A stretch of DNA of 52,010 bases from Paenibacillus abyssi (GTDB taxonomy: Bacteria > Bacillota > Bacilli > Paenibacillales > Paenibacillaceae): NCBI RefSeq assembly GCF_014640295.1, contig NZ_BMGR01000023.1, forward strand, positions 1 through 52,010, in the 5' to 3' direction. A model generated the notes under the pieces. That model was given only the letters and a program-made list of their open reading frames with translations. It did no database searches and was not told where the DNA came from. Positions 35,821 to 44,430 of this stretch are shown in pieces. Position 1 is the stretch's first letter. Each line of letters starts with the position of its first letter. The translations under genes were made by a program, and so were the position numbers.

Positions 35821-37581
35821 ATGCGGTTCCGTTATCTTCATTCCATCGTAGTCCAACTGTTTTTGCTGTGCTTCATCGGGATGACGGTCCCCGTCATCGT
35901 GATGGGGATTTTGTCCGCGAATAAATCTTCTTCCATCGTTGAGGAGCAGGTTAGTAAAGTGGCTTCTCTCACCATTACGCAGGTAAGTGACAAGCTAAAT
36001 CTTTTTTTTAAAAAGCTTGACGATTCATCGATGATGGTATTGAACAGCAAGCTTGTACAGGAGATTTTGGAGCAGCCGATGGAGACGGATCCTTATCAAA
36101 ACAATTTGAGGATTAAAGAGGCGAAGGAACTGCTCACTTCGATCATGATCAATTCTCCGGAGCTGATCGATATCTATATCTTCGATGTGAAACGGAATAA
36201 TTCGGTGCTGAGCTCAGATACCCTCATGTCTACTCCTGACCAGTGGGACTCGGATTGGTACAAAACAATACGGAACGCAAACGGAAGTACGGTATGGTTC
36301 GGCCTCTCAAAGGACTCGTACTTGAAGAAAACAGAAATGGGATTTCCCGTATTCGGTTTAGGCCGGGCCATTCGAAGCTGGGAGACGGGAGAAATTATAG
36401 GTGTCATGTTTTTCGAAGTGATGGGCGATGTGCTGATTGACGAGCTCGACCGTGTGCAATTCGGCGATACAGGCTATATCTATGTATCCAATGGAGAGAA
36501 TCGGTATTTCTACCACCCGGATCCAGATCAATACGGTAAAATGTCCGACATCACGCCTTCTCACCAAACAATACAGGGTAGTACGCTTGTCCTTCCGGAG
36601 CTGCTGGATAATGGATGGCATGTCGTTGGCGTAGTTCCGCTCGAAGAGCTGAGTGCAGACTCGGCCAGCATCCGCAAGTTTACGATGTGGGTAGCGCTGT
36701 GCTCGATTTTGTTCGCGATTGGTATGGGGTATTTCGTAGCCCACAAAATCGGCAATCCGCTGGTAAATTTAAGCCGGTTGATGCGCAAGGGCGAGAATGG
36801 GGATTTGACCGTGCGGAGCCGAAATGTTGGCCGCAATGAGATCGGACAGCTGGGACGGAGCTTTAACAAGATGATCCAGCAGATTGACCTGTTAATTGGC
36901 AGAATCGCCAAAGAAGAGGCAGAGAAGAAAAAGGCGGAAATCCGCGCGCTTCGTTATCAAATCAATCCCCATTTTCTTTATAATACGCTCAATTCCATCC
37001 GCTGGATGGCTAAGCTGAACCGGACTAACGATGTCGATAATGCGGTGACTACGCTGGTTCATCTATTGGAAGGCAGCCTTGAGCGAAAAGGCGTCTTTGT
37101 CAAGCTCGGTGAGGAGCTTGAGTTATTGGAGAAATATATGATCATTCAGGAATACCGTTATGATAATAAAATCGACCTTAGAATCGAATGTTCAAACGAA
37201 TTGAAGGAAGTTTTGATCCCGCGCATGCTGCTCCAGCCGATTGTTGAGAATGCTATCTTTCACGGGATAGCTCCTAAGGATCAGGACGGTTCAATCGAAA
37301 TTCAGGTGGACGATACCGAGCATGATCTCATCGTTCGGATCACGGACGACGGAGTAGGGATTGAGGAGGAGCGGCTATCTCAGCTATTATTCAACGATCG
37401 GGAGCGCCACAATAAAGGGATGACGAATATCGGACTGCATCATGTGCATCAGACGGTCCAATTGTATTATGGCCATTCGTACGGCGTCAGCGTTACCAGC
37501 TGCAAGGGCCAATGGACGCAGGTGATGATAACCATTTCCAAATCAGAGGGGGATAAACATGTGCAGAGTGCTGTTGGTTGA
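35821..37581 (+). CDS. YesM-type sensor histidine kinase
   Basis: A 586-residue membrane kinase. TM1 is at about 10-32. An extracytoplasmic Cache-like sensor spans about 35-285 and contains DIYIFDVKRN, a DWYKTIRNANG..WFG segment and DTGYIYVSNGENRYFYHPD. TM2 (about 287-307) is followed by HAMP (about 308-360), a His_kinase domain with His384 in QINPHFLYNTLN, and HATPase motifs (PRMLLQPIVENAIFHGI, DDGVGIEEE). This is the standard architecture of kinases that sense extracellular sugars. The Shine-Dalgarno GGGAGG precedes the ATG. The 3' end overlaps the regulator gene by 23 bp. Confidence 0.95.
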   Translation: MRFRYLHSIVVQLFLLCFIGMTVPVIVMGILSANKSSSIVEEQVSKVASLTITQVSDKLNLFFKKLDDSSMMVLNSKLVQEILEQPMETDPYQNNLRIKEAKELLTSIMINSPELIDIYIFDVKRNNSVLSSDTLMSTPDQWDSDWYKTIRNANGSTVWFGLSKDSYLKKTEMGFPVFGLGRAIRSWETGEIIGVMFFEVMGDVLIDELDRVQFGDTGYIYVSNGENRYFYHPDPDQYGKMSDITPSHQTIQGSTLVLPELLDNGWHVVGVVPLEELSADSASIRKFTMWVALCSILFAIGMGYFVAHKIGNPLVNLSRLMRKGENGDLTVRSRNVGRNEIGQLGRSFNKMIQQIDLLIGRIAKEEAEKKKAEIRALRYQINPHFLYNTLNSIRWMAKLNRTNDVDNAVTTLVHLLEGSLERKGVFVKLGEELELLEKYMIIQEYRYDNKIDLRIECSNELKEVLIPRMLLQPIVENAIFHGIAPKDQDGSIEIQVDDTEHDLIVRITDDGVGIEEERLSQLLFNDRERHNKGMTNIGLHHVHQTVQLYYGHSYGVSVTSCKGQWTQVMITISKSEGDKHVQSAVG

Positions 37582-39118
37582 CGATGAGAAGATGGCGAGG
37601 GTCGGCCTTCGCTCGACTTTTGATTGGGAAGAGAATGGGTACACGCTTGTCGGGGAGGCTTCTAATGGCCAAAATGCAATGAAATGGATCGAGAATAAAG
37701 AAGTTGATATCCTGATTACAGATATCGCAATGCCGGTGATGGACGGCTTGGAATTGACCCGAAAAACGAGGGAAATGTGCCCTTGGGTTAAAGTGCTGCT
37801 GTTAAGCTGCCACAGTGACTTCGAATATGTCCGAGAGGGAATAAGGCTCGGAGCATCCGATTATATTTTAAAACCGACGCTCGATTCGGATTCACTCAGA
37901 TCGGTACTGCAGCAAATGCGGCAAAAGCTTCAAGAGGAGAAACAAAACCAGCATATCATCGAGCAGTTTAAAGATCAGCAGCATTCCAACACGCTCAAGG
38001 AACTGGAAAAGACATTTTGCAAAGCGCTCTGCGGCGATGCGAAGGCGATGATGCGAATGCAACAAGCATGGACGGAAGGGAACTACCGAATCGCAGTCGT
38101 CAGGCCGGATGTAACCGGTGAATCTTCATCGGAGCAGGAAGCCCTCTTTATTGAACAATCCGAAACGCTCAAGCAGTATATCCATGAAATGTTCCCCTCA
38201 TCCATATCGGTGCAAATCCGTCCCGATTTCATGGTGGCTATTCTCCCGGCTGATAAACTCAAAGATGCCATCGTGCAAAAAAACATCGAGTACTTGAGAG
38301 ATCAGGCCTCCTTCGACCGCTTCCAATATTCCGTTGGAATGAGCCGCATCCATAATGCTCTCTCCCAGATCCAAAGCGCATATAGGGAGGCTAAAAAATC
38401 ATTGGCGTATGGTTTTTTCAACGGACCCTGCCGCGTGCTGCTGGCGGAATCCCAGCTACTCCCTGAAGCAGAACCTCCTTATGATTATATGACGGCATTA
38501 AACGAGCTTCAGGAATCGCTAACAATGGGCTTTCATGCCAAATCTAAATCGTATATCGACCAAATCATTAACTGCTGGGTACCCCAATACCGGACGAAGG
38601 ATGATGTGCTTCAGGAAGCCGAAGATTTGCTGAGCTTGTTTGCCCTGTGCAAGGATACGGATCGCGCTGCAGTCAGGCAGATCAGGCAGTTAGGCCACCT
38701 GCGTTACGTCTCGGAAGTCGCCGAGCATGTTAAGCAGTGTTTTATTGCTTTGTGCGGCGGCGATGAAAAACCGAAGCCGGACAAAACGCTTCATCAGCGG
38801 ATTGTGATGCAGGCCATTAAGTATATCGATGCCCATTACACCGAATCACTCTCTTTGCAGCAGGTTGCCGACGAGGTGTGTGTCAGCCGAAACTATTTCA
38901 GCGAAATGTTCAAGCGTGTCACTGGGCAGAACTTTATCGATTATCTGCTCGCCCTGCGTGTAAAGAAAGCCAAGGAGCTGCTGCAGAGCTCATCGTTTAA
39001 GGTGTATGAAGTGGCTGAAAGATCGGGGTTCAACGATGTGAAGTATTTCAGCAAACAATTCAAAAAAATGGTTGGCATGTCGCCAGCAGAGTTCCAAGGC
39101 CTGCGGGAGGATAAATAG
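37559..39118 (+). CDS. YesN-type response regulator (REC-AraC)
   Basis: A 519-residue regulator. The receiver domain (1-125) has Asp8-Asp9, phospho-acceptor Asp55 in ILITDIAMPVMDG, and Lys in YILKPTLDS. A long linker of about 270 residues follows, then an AraC double helix-turn-helix (LQQVADEVCVSRNYFSEMFK and VYEVAERSGFNDVKYFSKQF). It partners the overlapping YesM-like kinase and most likely activates the sugar importer 131 bp downstream. The ATG is preceded by AGAGGGGG. Confidence 0.95.
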   Translation: MCRVLLVDDEKMARVGLRSTFDWEENGYTLVGEASNGQNAMKWIENKEVDILITDIAMPVMDGLELTRKTREMCPWVKVLLLSCHSDFEYVREGIRLGASDYILKPTLDSDSLRSVLQQMRQKLQEEKQNQHIIEQFKDQQHSNTLKELEKTFCKALCGDAKAMMRMQQAWTEGNYRIAVVRPDVTGESSSEQEALFIEQSETLKQYIHEMFPSSISVQIRPDFMVAILPADKLKDAIVQKNIEYLRDQASFDRFQYSVGMSRIHNALSQIQSAYREAKKSLAYGFFNGPCRVLLAESQLLPEAEPPYDYMTALNELQESLTMGFHAKSKSYIDQIINCWVPQYRTKDDVLQEAEDLLSLFALCKDTDRAAVRQIRQLGHLRYVSEVAEHVKQCFIALCGGDEKPKPDKTLHQRIVMQAIKYIDAHYTESLSLQQVADEVCVSRNYFSEMFKRVTGQNFIDYLLALRVKKAKELLQSSSFKVYEVAERSGFNDVKYFSKQFKKMVGMSPAEFQGLREDK

Positions 39119-39136
39119 ATATTGCTTGCCGGAAAA

Positions 39137-39173
39137 CAAAACACGTTTTCGGAACATAAACCGTTCAAAACAC
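39137..39173 (+). promoter_or_regulatory. CAAAACAC direct repeats, candidate YesN site
   Basis: CAAAACAC occurs at 39137-39144 and 39166-39173 (29-bp period); the second overlaps the -35. GAAAAC and GTTTTC also form a short inverted repeat around the first. Confidence 0.3.
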
Positions 39174-39192
39174 TTTAGCAAAATTTTATAAT
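39164..39192 (+). promoter_or_regulatory. Promoter of the YesMN-linked importer
   Basis: TTCAAA (39164-39169) and a perfect TATAAT (39187-39192) are spaced by 17 bp. Confidence 0.55.
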
Positions 39193-39205
39193 AAAAGCGC
39201 TTACA
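39192..39205 (+). promoter_or_regulatory. cre-like site over the transcription start
   Basis: TAAAAGCGCTTACA differs from TGWAANCGNTNWCA only at the second base. It overlaps the end of the -10 and the expected transcription start, a repressing position for CcpA. Confidence 0.5.
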
Positions 39206-39249
39206 TAAATGTAAGTGAGAATGCAGAGAAAAATAAAGGAGGATCAGCA

Positions 39250-40617
39250 ATGAAAAAGTTAAGATGGTCTTTGCTCTTGGTAATCCTTGCATTATCCGCA
39301 GTGCTGCAGGCTTGCGGGGGCTCGAACAACGGGGGATCAGGAGGAAGCGCGAACGGAGGCACAAATGAAGGGGCTTCTACAGAAGCGAATGGCGGTAAAG
39401 AAGCGGCAAAAGGGGAAAAGGTCAAAATCAAATGGGCAACCTGGGGTAATCCGGGAGAACTGACGCGCTTCCAGGAATTCACTAAAGATTTTAATGAAAG
39501 ACATCCAAATATTGAAGCGGAGCTTATTCCGATACCGGGTGAATACGACCAGAAGATCCTCACCCAGCTAACCGGAGGAACGGCTCCTGACATTTTCTAT
39601 GCGGGTGACGGATTCGTATCCAAGCTGATTGAAAATAACAGCATTGAGGAGCTGACACCGCTCATGCAGGCTCCCGACAGCATCATTAAAGACGAGGATT
39701 TCTTTCCCGGACTATGGGGCGCCGCGAAGAAAGACGGCAAGATATACGGAGTAACAGTGGACAATAACCCTATGGTGCTCTGGTATAACAAGCAGGTGCT
39801 GCAGGAAGCGGGAATTACGGAAATGCCTGCCGAGCTTCAGAAGCGGGGCGAGTGGACTTGGGAAGCATTCAAGAACATGGCGACTAAAATTAGAGAAACA
39901 GGCAAATACGGTTATGTACTGGACAATTGGTGGGGCCATACACAAAGCTGGGTCACATCAAACGGCGGTAAAGTATACGATGAAAACGGCAATTACATCG
40001 GCTGGACAGATCCGAAATCCAAAGAAGCCTTCCAGTTTTTGTATGATAACATAAAAGAGAAAAACATTACCTTTGCAGGCACTCTGCCAAAAGGACAAGG
40101 AAGCGACGCCATGTTCATGTCCAATCAAGTCGGTTTTGTCGGCGCTGGACGCTGGTATCTGCCGCTGTTCAGCAAGAACGAAGCGCTCGAATTCGATATT
40201 GTCACCTGGCCGACCAATACCGGCAACAAGATCGAGCCGGCTGGCATTCCGACCGCTTACATGGTTTTGAATAAAGCGACGAAACACAAAGAAGCGGCAT
40301 ACACCTTCTTGTCCGAATTCGTAAGCAAGGAAGGCCAGATCTTCCGTCTGCAGGGCGGCGGTAATGCCGTTCCGTCGGTATCGGGAGCAGATAATGTCGT
40401 ACTGGAAGGAAATCTGCCTGAGCATGCACAGTTCTTCCTCGATGCTCGCGAGATTGGATATGCATTGACTCCAGACGAAGCCGGCATTCCTGGCTTGGGC
40501 AACGAGATTAATTCCAGGTTTGAGGCGCTTTGGCTGAAGGACGAGGACCTCGATAAGGCTATGACAGAACTGCAGGATATGGCCAATCAAAAAATTCAAG
40601 AGTACAAAAATAAATAA
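39250..40617 (+). CDS. Extracellular sugar-binding lipoprotein, family 1
   Basis: A 455-residue lipoprotein. The signal peptide MKKLRWSLLLVILALSAV leads to lipobox LQAC (Cys22), followed by a long Gly/Ser/Asn-rich linker to about residue 55. The family 1 fold then begins KIKWATWGNPGEL, with APDIFYAGDGFVSKL and VGFVGAGRWYLPLF. It binds a sugar for the two following permeases. AAGGAGG is six or seven bases before the ATG. The YesM/YesN genes upstream probably control it. The substrate is unknown. Confidence 0.95.
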   Translation: MKKLRWSLLLVILALSAVLQACGGSNNGGSGGSANGGTNEGASTEANGGKEAAKGEKVKIKWATWGNPGELTRFQEFTKDFNERHPNIEAELIPIPGEYDQKILTQLTGGTAPDIFYAGDGFVSKLIENNSIEELTPLMQAPDSIIKDEDFFPGLWGAAKKDGKIYGVTVDNNPMVLWYNKQVLQEAGITEMPAELQKRGEWTWEAFKNMATKIRETGKYGYVLDNWWGHTQSWVTSNGGKVYDENGNYIGWTDPKSKEAFQFLYDNIKEKNITFAGTLPKGQGSDAMFMSNQVGFVGAGRWYLPLFSKNEALEFDIVTWPTNTGNKIEPAGIPTAYMVLNKATKHKEAAYTFLSEFVSKEGQIFRLQGGGNAVPSVSGADNVVLEGNLPEHAQFFLDAREIGYALTPDEAGIPGLGNEINSRFEALWLKDEDLDKAMTELQDMANQKIQEYKNK

Positions 40618-40655
40618 GCAGCGACTTTAACCGTGTGATCACACAGCAGGAGACG

Positions 40656-40687
40656 GGAAGGAATGCCGGTCGCCCGGGTTCCTTCCT
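40656..40687 (+). other. Intercistronic hairpin between binding protein and permease
   Basis: GGAAGGAA and TTCCTTCC pair around a G/C-rich interior, followed by a short T-rich stretch. It is a plausible partial terminator or mRNA stabiliser that keeps the binding protein more abundant than the permeases. Confidence 0.4.
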
Positions 40688-40719
40688 TCATATTTTTAGA
40701 AGAGGGAAGGTTGATCGAC

Positions 40720-41667
40720 ATGAAGGTTCAAGCTGCCGGCCCGGACGCCTCTACTTCTTTGACACGGGAAAAAGTGAAGAAGAACTTCTTAAAAAAGAAG
40801 ACGGCGGATAACATCTGGGGATTTGTGTTTATTTTTCCGCAATTGGTCGGGTTGATATGCTTTTCTTTGATACCCCTTATCTTATCCTTTGTTCTCAGCA
40901 TGATGAATTGGGATGGCTTCGGTGAAAGGACATTCGTCGGCTTCGAGAATTTCGCTGCGCAGTTCAAGGATGAAGAGTTCAAGATTGCCGTCATCAATAC
41001 GGCGTATTATACCCTGCTTACGGTACCGACAAGCATCGTGCTGGCGATCCTGGTTGCGATCGGACTCAATAAAGTAAGGGGCAAGATATTGTACCGGCTC
41101 ATTTATTTCATGCCGAATATTACGATGTCCGTGGCCGTAGCGGTCGTCTTTATGTGGCTGTTCAACGCGGATTTCGGATTAATCAATCTCTATTTGAAGG
41201 AATGGTTCGGCATCGAGGGTCCGCGTTGGTTGACGGATACCCGGTTCGTTATGCCATCGATCGCCCTGCTTAGTATCTGGATGGGACTTGGTTTTGGCAT
41301 GGTCATGTTTCTTGCGGGCCTGCAGGGCATCTCTTCCACCTATTATGAAGCTGCGCAAATCGACGGCGCCAATAAATGGCAGCAGATCTTGCACATTACC
41401 TTGCCGCTGCTGTCGCCAACGACATTCTTTGTTACCATCATATCCATCATCGGATCGTTTCAGGTATTCGACCAGTCGTTCGTTATGACATCCGGCGGGC
41501 CGGCCAAAGCCAGCTATACGATGGTGTTCCATATTTACGAAACGGCTTTCGTCGATTTCACGTTCGGCAAGAGCACGTCCGCAGCGGTCATTTTGTTCCT
41601 GATTATTTTGACGCTGACTTTATTTCAAATGTATATTTCGAAACGTTGGGTTCATTATGAAGATTAA
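40720..41667 (+). CDS. Carbohydrate ABC transporter permease (MalF-like)
   Basis: A 315-residue membrane subunit. A basic N-terminal tail (KVKKNFLKKKTADN) precedes six helices; the coupling motif EAAQIDGANKW..ITLPLLSP is near residue 215. ATG 40720 is used because AGGGAAGG is nine bases upstream; upstream codons to 40663 are open but fall in the intercistronic hairpin. It pairs with the next permease 26 bp downstream. Confidence 0.93.
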   Translation: MKVQAAGPDASTSLTREKVKKNFLKKKTADNIWGFVFIFPQLVGLICFSLIPLILSFVLSMMNWDGFGERTFVGFENFAAQFKDEEFKIAVINTAYYTLLTVPTSIVLAILVAIGLNKVRGKILYRLIYFMPNITMSVAVAVVFMWLFNADFGLINLYLKEWFGIEGPRWLTDTRFVMPSIALLSIWMGLGFGMVMFLAGLQGISSTYYEAAQIDGANKWQQILHITLPLLSPTTFFVTIISIIGSFQVFDQSFVMTSGGPAKASYTMVFHIYETAFVDFTFGKSTSAAVILFLIILTLTLFQMYISKRWVHYED

Positions 41668-41693
41668 GTTCGACCGGGGAGGAGGAGACAAAC

Positions 41694-42527
41694 ATGCCTG
41701 CTAAGGGATTTCGCATATCTACAATATTGCTTCATGCCGCACTGCTCCTGGGCGCCTGCGTTATGGCGCTGCCGTTCGTCTGGATGGTGCTCAGCGCTTT
41801 AAAGGATTTATCACAGGTATTTATCGTTCCGCCGAAATGGATACCCGATCCGTTCGTATGGTCTAACTTTAAAGATTCCTTGACTGCTTTACCCTTCGGG
41901 CGGGCGTACTTCAACAGCTTCTACATTAATGTGATCGTTGTATTTTGCCAGCTGTTGACGTGCTCCATGGCAGCCTATGCTTTCGCCAAAATCCGCTTCC
42001 CGTTCCGGGAGCCGATGTTTATCCTTTTCCTCGCTACGATGATGGTGCCTGGGCAGGTGACAATTATTCCGCTTTATCTGCTGCTGAAAAATATCGGATG
42101 GCTAGATTCCCATCTGTCGATTATTGTTCCTTCCGCCATTTTGAACGCATTCGGCGTCTTTTTGCTTCGCCAGTTCTTCAAGGGTATTCCCAAAGAGATG
42201 GAAGAAGCGGCGATTGTGGACGGCGCAAACCGCTGGACGATCTATTTCCGCATTATGCTTCCGCTTACGAAGCCGGCACTGTCGGCACTCGGTATTTTCA
42301 CCTTTCTGGGCATGTGGAACAACTTTTTCTATCCGCTTATTTTTCTCAACAGCCCGGATAAATTCACAGTTCCCATGATGCTGAACTTGTATCGCGGCAT
42401 GTACGCGACGGATTGGACGCTGATGATGGCGGGAGCCGCAATCGCTCTGGTGCCTGTCCTGATTGTGTATATCATCGGCCAGCGCTACATTATCGAAGGG
42501 GTAACTTTATCGGGGATTAAGGGGTAG
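41694..42527 (+). CDS. Carbohydrate ABC transporter permease (MalG-like)
   Basis: A 277-residue, six-helix membrane subunit with coupling motif EEAAIVDGANRW..IMLPLTKP near residue 175 and C-terminus GVTLSGIKG. The Shine-Dalgarno GGAGGAGG precedes the ATG. It completes the YesMN-linked importer; no ATPase or hydrolase follows before the terminator. Confidence 0.94.
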   Translation: MPAKGFRISTILLHAALLLGACVMALPFVWMVLSALKDLSQVFIVPPKWIPDPFVWSNFKDSLTALPFGRAYFNSFYINVIVVFCQLLTCSMAAYAFAKIRFPFREPMFILFLATMMVPGQVTIIPLYLLLKNIGWLDSHLSIIVPSAILNAFGVFLLRQFFKGIPKEMEEAAIVDGANRWTIYFRIMLPLTKPALSALGIFTFLGMWNNFFYPLIFLNSPDKFTVPMMLNLYRGMYATDWTLMMAGAAIALVPVLIVYIIGQRYIIEGVTLSGIKG

Positions 42528-42533
42528 AGGGAA

Positions 42534-42561
42534 CACCTGGCGTTCGAAGGAACGCCAGGTG
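42534..42561. terminator. Hairpin terminator between convergent operons
   Basis: A perfect 12-bp stem (CACCTGGCGTTC with GAACGCCAGGTG, loop GAAG), with a T-rich tail on the plus strand. Confidence 0.7.
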
Positions 42562-42583
42562 ATTCTTTGTTTGTTATGGAGTA

Positions 42584-44410
42584 TTAATTCTTCACCGGGA
42601 AGTATACCGTATAAGCCTGTTCTTCAATCTCATATAACGGAATGAACCGTATGCCGCGGTCTTGATTAACGGTCCGATAGCCGGTCAGCCAGGTTGCCCA
42701 TTCCCGTTCATTATCAGGCGTCAGCAGCGTCTCCGGATGATTGATATTCCCATGAAGCTCTCGTTCCTCATCGCATAATCCTGCCAGTACGACAGGGCCT
42801 TCCATAAAAGCGACCATATCCGGGCGGTCGGGAAGCGGGAATGCAGTAAGCGTCTTAGGCAGCTTGAGTTGCAGCTTGTCGCCATCACTCCATACGCGGC
42901 TGATATTGACGAAACCGGATTCGTCCCGCTGAGCTGAAATTTCCTGGCTTCCTATCTTGATGACTGCATTGCCGCTCAACCAGCCGGGCATTCTTAGCTT
43001 GATCGTGAATTCAGCTGACTGATCACACTCGACTAAGAGGGTCACAGACAGATCGTTCGGACGCCGCGTGCGGTCCACCGCAGGATTGCGTATTCCCCAG
43101 TTGGTCTGACTGTCGATCGTTTGTTTTAGACGGATGTTGGCAGCTCCGGAGCGCCATGTTAGTTCCGCAGGGATATATTGTCCTACGATGATGCCTTCAT
43201 CCGTCTCGTAAAAGGCGAGATTCGCATGTATCGTATGCGCTTGGACCAGCGAGCCGTGACAGCACCAGAAATGCATGGTAGGCGAACCCCATTTCTTTCT
43301 TGCTCCCGCATGAAGCGGCAGAAAATAAGTGATCATGCCGGTTTTGGGATGCTGCTGTGCCAGAATGCCGTTATACAGGTTCTGCTCTATATAATCCAGA
43401 TAGACGGATTCCCCGGTCCAGCGGAACAGAAAATCAGCGAGCCGGATCATATTATAGACGACGCAGTGCTCTTGATTCCGATGGCCGAGCCGGGCGGATA
43501 ATTCTCCCGGCGGGGACCAGATCTCGCCTGATGTCTGGCTGCCGGTGCAATAGGTGCCGCGATCCGTAACGGCGGACTTCCAATATGCTTCAACGATATC
43601 GCGATATTTCCGCTCTCCGGTCACCTCGTACGCTCTGGCGGCACCGTGAACTTCGGGGATCGTCGTATTGGCATGCATGTTCGTTAAGATATCTTCGCCC
43701 TGCAGCAGCGGCTCGAACAGGCGATGGCGCGTATAACGCCGCATCAGCTCCAGATGCTGTCGTTTGCCGGTAGCCGCATAAACGTCCGCCCAAACCTCCA
43801 TCATGGCGCCGGTCTCGACATCGAGCACATCGGCAAGCTGTTCTTCCCCTAATTCTTCAGTCCAGCGGTAGAACCAATTGGACCATTTATCAATAATTTC
43901 GAGTGCTTTTTGGCTACCTGCAAAGGCGTACATATCATACAAGCCCATCAACGTCTTGTGCAGCGTATAATGGGGGGCCCATACCTGTTTGCCCTCGGCT
44001 ATCCAATGCAAATATTTCTCCGGGATGGAGCCTGCCCATTCGCCGCCGTTCTGCACTTGGCACCGGGACAGCTCCTCCACAATCCAATCGGCTTTGCCCT
44101 TTGCTTCGCCGTCCCCGGTTGCGGCATACAGCTTGGCTGCTGCAGACAGCCAGTGGCCAAGAAAATGGCCGCGCAGCGGGCAGGCAGGGGACTCCCAGCC
44201 CAGATGTCCGGGCTCCCAATGCTCGTGCACATGATTGTTAGGCTCATACAGGTTGGCTTCCACATAAAAATTCTGCAGCAGATCCCTGCTGTTCAAGCTC
44301 ATCACATAGCTGCGGTTTAAGGCTGCGCGGGATTGAAATAACCCCGGCAGCAGCTTGATCTTGCCGTATGGCAACGTGCGTTGCTTCTGTTCATACAGTT
44401 TCGTCGGCAC
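42584..44410 (-). CDS. GH127/GH146-type beta-L-arabinofuranosidase (DUF1680)
   Basis: A 608-residue protein without a signal peptide, so cytoplasmic. DUF1680 features are YVMSLNSRDLLQNFYVEANL, HWLSAAAKLYAATGD, APHYTLHKTLMGLYDMY, and a cysteine-rich metal site made by a Glu-His-Cys (NQEHCVVYNM) and a Cys-Cys pair (HFWCCHGS). These match the Glu/Cys zinc site of GH127/GH146 enzymes that hydrolyse beta-linked arabinofuranose. The start is uncertain: GTG 44410, just after the preceding gene's stop and ten bases from AAAGGGG, is chosen; an ATG at 44482 would overlap that gene by 52 bp. It is the last gene of the arabinoside operon. Confidence 0.85.
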   Translation of the reverse strand: MPTKLYEQKQRTLPYGKIKLLPGLFQSRAALNRSYVMSLNSRDLLQNFYVEANLYEPNNHVHEHWEPGHLGWESPACPLRGHFLGHWLSAAAKLYAATGDGEAKGKADWIVEELSRCQVQNGGEWAGSIPEKYLHWIAEGKQVWAPHYTLHKTLMGLYDMYAFAGSQKALEIIDKWSNWFYRWTEELGEEQLADVLDVETGAMMEVWADVYAATGKRQHLELMRRYTRHRLFEPLLQGEDILTNMHANTTIPEVHGAARAYEVTGERKYRDIVEAYWKSAVTDRGTYCTGSQTSGEIWSPPGELSARLGHRNQEHCVVYNMIRLADFLFRWTGESVYLDYIEQNLYNGILAQQHPKTGMITYFLPLHAGARKKWGSPTMHFWCCHGSLVQAHTIHANLAFYETDEGIIVGQYIPAELTWRSGAANIRLKQTIDSQTNWGIRNPAVDRTRRPNDLSVTLLVECDQSAEFTIKLRMPGWLSGNAVIKIGSQEISAQRDESGFVNISRVWSDGDKLQLKLPKTLTAFPLPDRPDMVAFMEGPVVLAGLCDEERELHGNINHPETLLTPDNEREWATWLTGYRTVNQDRGIRFIPLYEIEEQAYTVYFPVKN

Positions 44411-44430
44411 TTCACATTCGCCCCTTTCGG

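Noticed and set aside
39958-40599. Minus-strand frame of 213 codons
   Set aside because: Antisense to a well-supported binding-protein gene; no ribosome site or family features.
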